Shown one piece after another: positions 21,324-24,282 of a DNA stretch of 24,282 bases (positions are counted from its first letter, which is position 1; every line of letters begins with the position of its first letter). A program made the position numbers and the translations under genes. Source of the stretch: Candidatus Puniceispirillum sp. (GTDB lineage Bacteria > Pseudomonadota > Alphaproteobacteria > Puniceispirillales > Puniceispirillaceae); assembly GCA_018668795.1 (NCBI GenBank), contig JABJBD010000080.1:1-24282 (forward strand), written 5' to 3'. The notes beneath the pieces were generated by a model. That model had not been told where the DNA came from. It saw only the letters and a list, made by a program, of their open reading frames with translations, and made no database searches.

Positions 21324-21941
21324 CTAATCGCGCGTGTCAGTTGCCAAGCTGATGTAATTGACCACCTGCTGGGCAAAGCGCAGATCCTGTGCATGCGCGA
21401 CAACGGCATTCATCTCATCAGGTGATGAGGCAACACCCGACAGATAGACAATGCCATTCACCACATCGATGCTGAAGTTAAGGGATGAAATATCACCATC
21501 GGTGATCAGCTTGCCGCGCAATTGGGCACTGGCTGCCAGATCCTTGGCCACGTCTTTGAGTGTTGATGTATCGGTTACCTGTATTTCATTGACGACTTCA
21601 CGGACGCCTTTGATTTCCCATGCCAGCTTGGTGGCCAGCACTTTTTCTTCGGGGGTCTTTACCTTGCCTGTCATCAATACCGCCCCGTCATTGACAGCCA
21701 CATCGACAACAGTGCCAAGGCTGGCATCGGTCTGAATGAATTTGTCATGCAGTTTGGTGAAAATAACGCTGTCAGATACCGAGGTGGACAGTCCTTTTTC
21801 CGTTGTTGACGCTGCCACCGCCGCCGTACCAACACCAATTGCCGCCCCAACACAGCCTTGCAAAGCCAGCGATGCCAGAATCAAAATACAGGCAGAGACA
21901 CGGGTCATGGTTGAGATATGTGAAGGGCGCGACGCCTGCAT
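21324..21941 (-). CDS. Two-BON-domain lipoprotein (DolP/OsmY-like)
   Basis: A secreted lipoprotein of about 205 residues with two BON domains, which bind phospholipid or aid outer-membrane integrity in E. coli DolP. AGGAG lies 7 bases before the ATG at 21941. A signal peptide ends in the lipobox LQGC (27-30). BON1 spans about FTKLHDKFIQTDASLGTVVDVAVNDGAVLMTGKVKTPEEKVLATKLAWEIKGVREVVNEIQV; BON2 spans AAS AQLRGKLITDGDISSLNFSIDVVNGIVYLSGVASSPDEMNAVVAHAQDLRFAQQVVNYI. Neighbours yraN, rsmI and the LpoA-like gene match the E. coli rsmI-lpoA-yraN-diaA-dolP cluster, which supports a DolP-like role; diaA is missing. Confidence 0.88.
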   Translation of the reverse strand: MQASRPSHISTMTRVSACILILASLALQGCVGAAIGVGTAAVAASTTEKGLSTSVSDSVIFTKLHDKFIQTDASLGTVVDVAVNDGAVLMTGKVKTPEEKVLATKLAWEIKGVREVVNEIQVTDTSTLKDVAKDLAASAQLRGKLITDGDISSLNFSIDVVNGIVYLSGVASSPDEMNAVVAHAQDLRFAQQVVNYISLATDTRD

Positions 21942-22031
21942 GGACGGTCTCCTATTGGGTTTGCAGTCTGGCTGTGTATAGCCGCTTAAATGTGACAAGT
22001 TGTTGCATTATGGTCAAGGCCTATAGACGTT

Positions 22032-22439
22032 CTACCAAGCATTTACAACTGCTATCAAGTGACCCCATAATGCATAGGGTTTGCGTTCGATCAAAATCAC
22101 ATCAAAACGGCATTCATAATTCTGGTAAAGGGGTGATGCGGCAATGAATAATGCCGCCGCCCGTGTGATCCGTTTTTGCTGACGGGGGGACGGGCTGGCC
22201 GCATGAACATCTTTGTGCCGGAATTTGACTTCGCAAAACACAAGCAGATGTCCCCGCCGTGCAATAATATCAATTTCGCCACTATGACTTTGCCAGCGCC
22301 GCGCCAGAATGCGAAACCCACGTAGCCGATACCATAGAATGGCACGCGCCTCAGCCAGATGCCCCGTTTTTTCAGCAGCTTTGAATTGTGCGGTTTTTGA
22401 TGAAGCTTTATCTGGGTTGGGCGTTTTTGAATCGGGCAT
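22032..22439 (-). CDS. yraN: UPF0102 family protein YraN (endonuclease-like fold)
   Basis: The 135 residues include GHLAEARAILWYRLRGFRILARRWQSHSGEIDIIARRGHLLVFCEVKFRHKDVHAASPSPRQQKRITRAA, which is the UPF0102 pattern: an Arg-rich N-terminal helix, then Asp/Glu/Lys residues (GEIDII and EVKFR) in a restriction-endonuclease-like arrangement. The function is not established. It begins 5 bp after the rsmI stop and probably belongs to the rsmI-yraN-BON transcript. A Lys/Ala-rich head of about 20 residues precedes the domain. Confidence 0.92.
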   Translation of the reverse strand: MPDSKTPNPDKASSKTAQFKAAEKTGHLAEARAILWYRLRGFRILARRWQSHSGEIDIIARRGHLLVFCEVKFRHKDVHAASPSPRQQKRITRAAALFIAASPLYQNYECRFDVILIERKPYALWGHLIAVVNAW

Positions 22440-22444
22440 GATAC

Positions 22445-23290
22445 TTATCTTTGAATATCAATCGCCAGCTTATATATTTTCTTGCGTGGCTGTCCGGTCA
22501 TGTCGGTGATTGTCTGTACCGCATCGCGCAAGGTGGCACCTTCAAGTTCAGCACGCAGCATCTGTTCGATCGTGACATCATCGAACATGGCCTCGTCTTT
22601 TTTACGGCCTTCGACAAGAATGACCAATTCGCCCTTTGGCGTATCGGTGGTTTCATAGTGATTGCATAATGCGGTCAAGGTGCCGCGATGAATATGTTCA
22701 TGCATTTTGGTGAGCTCGCGCGCGACAACGGCAAGCCGATCGCCCAAAATATCGCGCATCATCTGCAAACTGACACAAAGACGTTTCGGCGTTGCAAACC
22801 AGATGGTGGTGCATGTCAGCATCGCGACGTCGGCCATAGCATCACGCGCAGCTTTGCTTGATACCGGGATAAAACCAGCAAACATGAATTTGTCCGTTGG
22901 CAAGCCCGCCGCCGCCAAGGCCGTGATCGGCGCGCTGGGCCCCGGGATTGCGGTCACGGTGATATTATGGTCATGGCAGGCGGCGACGAGCTTGAACCCA
23001 GGATCAGAAATAAGCGGGGTGCCGGCATCACTGACCAAGGCGATATTTTGTCCAGCCAGAAGCTGTTTGATCAGTTTTGGCCGCATCAGATGCCCATTAT
23101 GATCGTGATAGGGATATAAACGCGCCTTGTTCGAGGTGCCTGTTAAGGTCAGTAATTTGCGGGTCATCCGTGTATCTTCACAAGCGATAATATCGACCGC
23201 TTCGAGACAAGCGGCGGCACGTGGTGAAAAGTCACCCAGATTTCCAATCGGGGTCGCTACCACCGATAGTAATCCATACGCATCGCTCAT
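22445..23290 (-). CDS. rsmI: 16S rRNA (cytidine1402-2'-O)-methyltransferase RsmI
   Basis: RsmI methylates the 2'-O of C1402 in 16S rRNA with SAM. Motifs in order: LLSVVATPIGNLGDFSPRAAACLEAVDIIACEDTRMTRKLL, LVSDAGTPLISDPGFKLV and VTAIPGPSAPITALAAAGLPTDKFMFAGFIP, all RsmI/YraL signatures of the tetrapyrrole-methylase fold. The frame is open to a GTG at 23299, but the ATG at 23290 (MSDAYGLL) has AGGTG about 6 bases upstream and is preferred. The divergent LpoA-like gene starts 133 bp away. Confidence 0.94.
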   Translation of the reverse strand: MSDAYGLLSVVATPIGNLGDFSPRAAACLEAVDIIACEDTRMTRKLLTLTGTSNKARLYPYHDHNGHLMRPKLIKQLLAGQNIALVSDAGTPLISDPGFKLVAACHDHNITVTAIPGPSAPITALAAAGLPTDKFMFAGFIPVSSKAARDAMADVAMLTCTTIWFATPKRLCVSLQMMRDILGDRLAVVARELTKMHEHIHRGTLTALCNHYETTDTPKGELVILVEGRKKDEAMFDDVTIEQMLRAELEGATLRDAVQTITDMTGQPRKKIYKLAIDIQR

Positions 23291-23423
23291 GATCTGCACC
23301 TGTCCGATTGTGAGTTATTTCATTCTGTTGGGCATGATAACGGTTGAATTAAATAGCAACCAAGCAAATAATAACATGCGCAGATCAGCCAGCCATGATA
23401 AAGATGACTTGTTGGGAGACACT

Positions 23424-24282
23424 ATGGCCAAACCTTGGCATTTATTATGTTATGTTGTGATTTCTGTAATGGTGGCAAGTTGTGGGTCGCAAACCACACC
23501 CAGACCTGTTTCATCGGTTCCTGTTGTAAGACCTACGCCCGAACCTAACCCCGAAGCAGCGGCAGAGACAGCCATCGCGCTGAATGCCGAAAGCAAAGCA
23601 GCACTGGCCAAGGCGGCGCAACAAAAATCGCAAATAAGGGAAGATGATACGGTTATTATCAAGCCTGTATCCAAGGCCGATCCTGCAAAAATTGATTTGC
23701 TACAAAAGCTGATGGTGCCTGATCCGCGCCCCGAAGATGCGCCTGTATCAGATATGCGCCTGCCTGATAGCACCCAGCAAGATGAAAGCCAGCCAGCCGA
23801 GACCCAAGCCGTTGAGACCGAAGCTGATGTAATGAGTCCCCTGGATGTCATTATAAATGATCTGGCTGATAGCGTTCTTGAACCTGAAGAAGCAACCGCC
23901 ATGGCCAAAGCCGCGATCGCGGCAGAAATGAAACGTGAATCGACGATTAACCAGATTATTTGGCAAATTCAGTCATCAGCCCCAAAAAAGATACCTGACG
24001 CCGTTACCCCCGTGACCGAAGGCCCCGATCCGTCATTGGCTGCCGAAGCGTTGAATGCCGCCTTTGCCCTGCTGGCCAACAAAATTCCCGTGCCGCCTGA
24101 TGAAGATGAGTTTGTGCTACCAGCAAAAACGCCAGATCGTCTGCGGGTTGCGCTGATGGCACCGTTAAGCGGCACACATAAGCAATTTGGTGAGGAACTG
24201 CGTAAAGGGGCTGAGCTGGCCCTGTTTTCAATCGCCAATCCAAAAGTTGAAATGCTGATCTATGATACGGCAAGTGATGGCA
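23424..24282 (+). CDS. LpoA/LppC-like penicillin-binding-protein activator lipoprotein, 3' truncated by window edge
   Basis: The frame is open from the ATG at 23424, with GGGAG about 5 bases upstream, to the window end (286 complete codons). A short signal peptide ends in a lipobox VASC (Cys20), so it should be a lipoprotein. Residues about 30-235 are low-complexity, rich in Pro, Ala, Glu and Asp. From about 238 (DRLRVALMAPLSGTHKQFGEELRKGAELALFSIANPKVEMLIYDTASDG) it matches the start of the periplasmic-binding-protein-like domain of LpoA/LppC, which activates PBP1a in E. coli. The cluster with rsmI and yraN supports this. The binding domain is cut by the window edge. Confidence 0.85.
   Translation, partial: MAKPWHLLCYVVISVMVASCGSQTTPRPVSSVPVVRPTPEPNPEAAAETAIALNAESKAALAKAAQQKSQIREDDTVIIKPVSKADPAKIDLLQKLMVPDPRPEDAPVSDMRLPDSTQQDESQPAETQAVETEADVMSPLDVIINDLADSVLEPEEATAMAKAAIAAEMKRESTINQIIWQIQSSAPKKIPDAVTPVTEGPDPSLAAEALNAAFALLANKIPVPPDEDEFVLPAKTPDRLRVALMAPLSGTHKQFGEELRKGAELALFSIANPKVEMLIYDTASDG

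Noticed and set aside
23450..24273. Minus-strand Ser/Ala-rich frames at the right edge
   Set aside because: Antisense to the lipoprotein gene, whose own plus-strand frame is open through the window end with a signal peptide and domain match.

Overview
The window is a replication-origin region from an alphaproteobacterium. The leftward block hemE-hemJ-rho-mnmE-mnmG-rsmG-parA-parB, with holA facing it, and the rightward block PDRP-maf-coaE-dnaQ flank a non-coding stretch rich in DnaA-box-like sequences. This is the gene order around the Caulobacter and Rickettsia origin (hemE | oriC | RP001-like gene). Moderate GC, compact spacing and the gene set would suit a marine SAR116-like (Puniceispirillum-type) bacterium, but that placement is only an inference.

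Layout. 1-852: 3' part of holA. 853-1010: hairpin repeats. 1011-5609: parB, parA, rsmG and mnmG on the minus strand. 5610-6129: non-coding, with three parS sites and a 13-bp tandem repeat. 6130-7473: mnmE (minus). 7595-8095: an ogt-type methyltransferase facing the other way. 8096-8350: two parS sites and two hairpin repeats. 8351-11242: rho, hemJ and hemE (minus). 11243-11631: putative oriC. 11632-14533: PDRP, maf, coaE and dnaQ (plus). 14544-15720: secB and fxsA (minus). 15869-17524: Tim44-like, Smr and XRE genes (plus). 17788-20363: GNAT, HIT and comM (plus). 20336-23290: gshB, a two-BON lipoprotein, yraN and rsmI (minus). 23424-end: an LpoA/LppC-like lipoprotein running off the edge.

How it works together. 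Initiation would occur at about 11.3-11.6 kb. Nine perfect 16-bp parS palindromes lie between 3491 and 8241, about 3-8 kb from that origin, and parA and parB lie next to them, so the window holds a complete ParABS centromere. Most genes close to the origin are transcribed away from it. The right arm carries replication fidelity (dnaQ), export (secB), redox (gshB) and a conserved envelope/ribosome cluster (LpoA-like, rsmI, yraN, BON lipoprotein) that resembles E. coli rsmI-lpoA-yraN-diaA-dolP.

The most notable non-gene signals are: the unusually dense parS cluster, in which all seven intergenic sites share a 20-bp palindrome and two sites lie inside coding sequence; a hairpin repeat family with a compensatory base-pair change that sits on the 3' ends of parB and rho and contains their stop codons; and an origin that lacks GANTC and paired TTAA motifs. 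No tRNA, rRNA, CRISPR array, insertion sequence or phage gene was seen.
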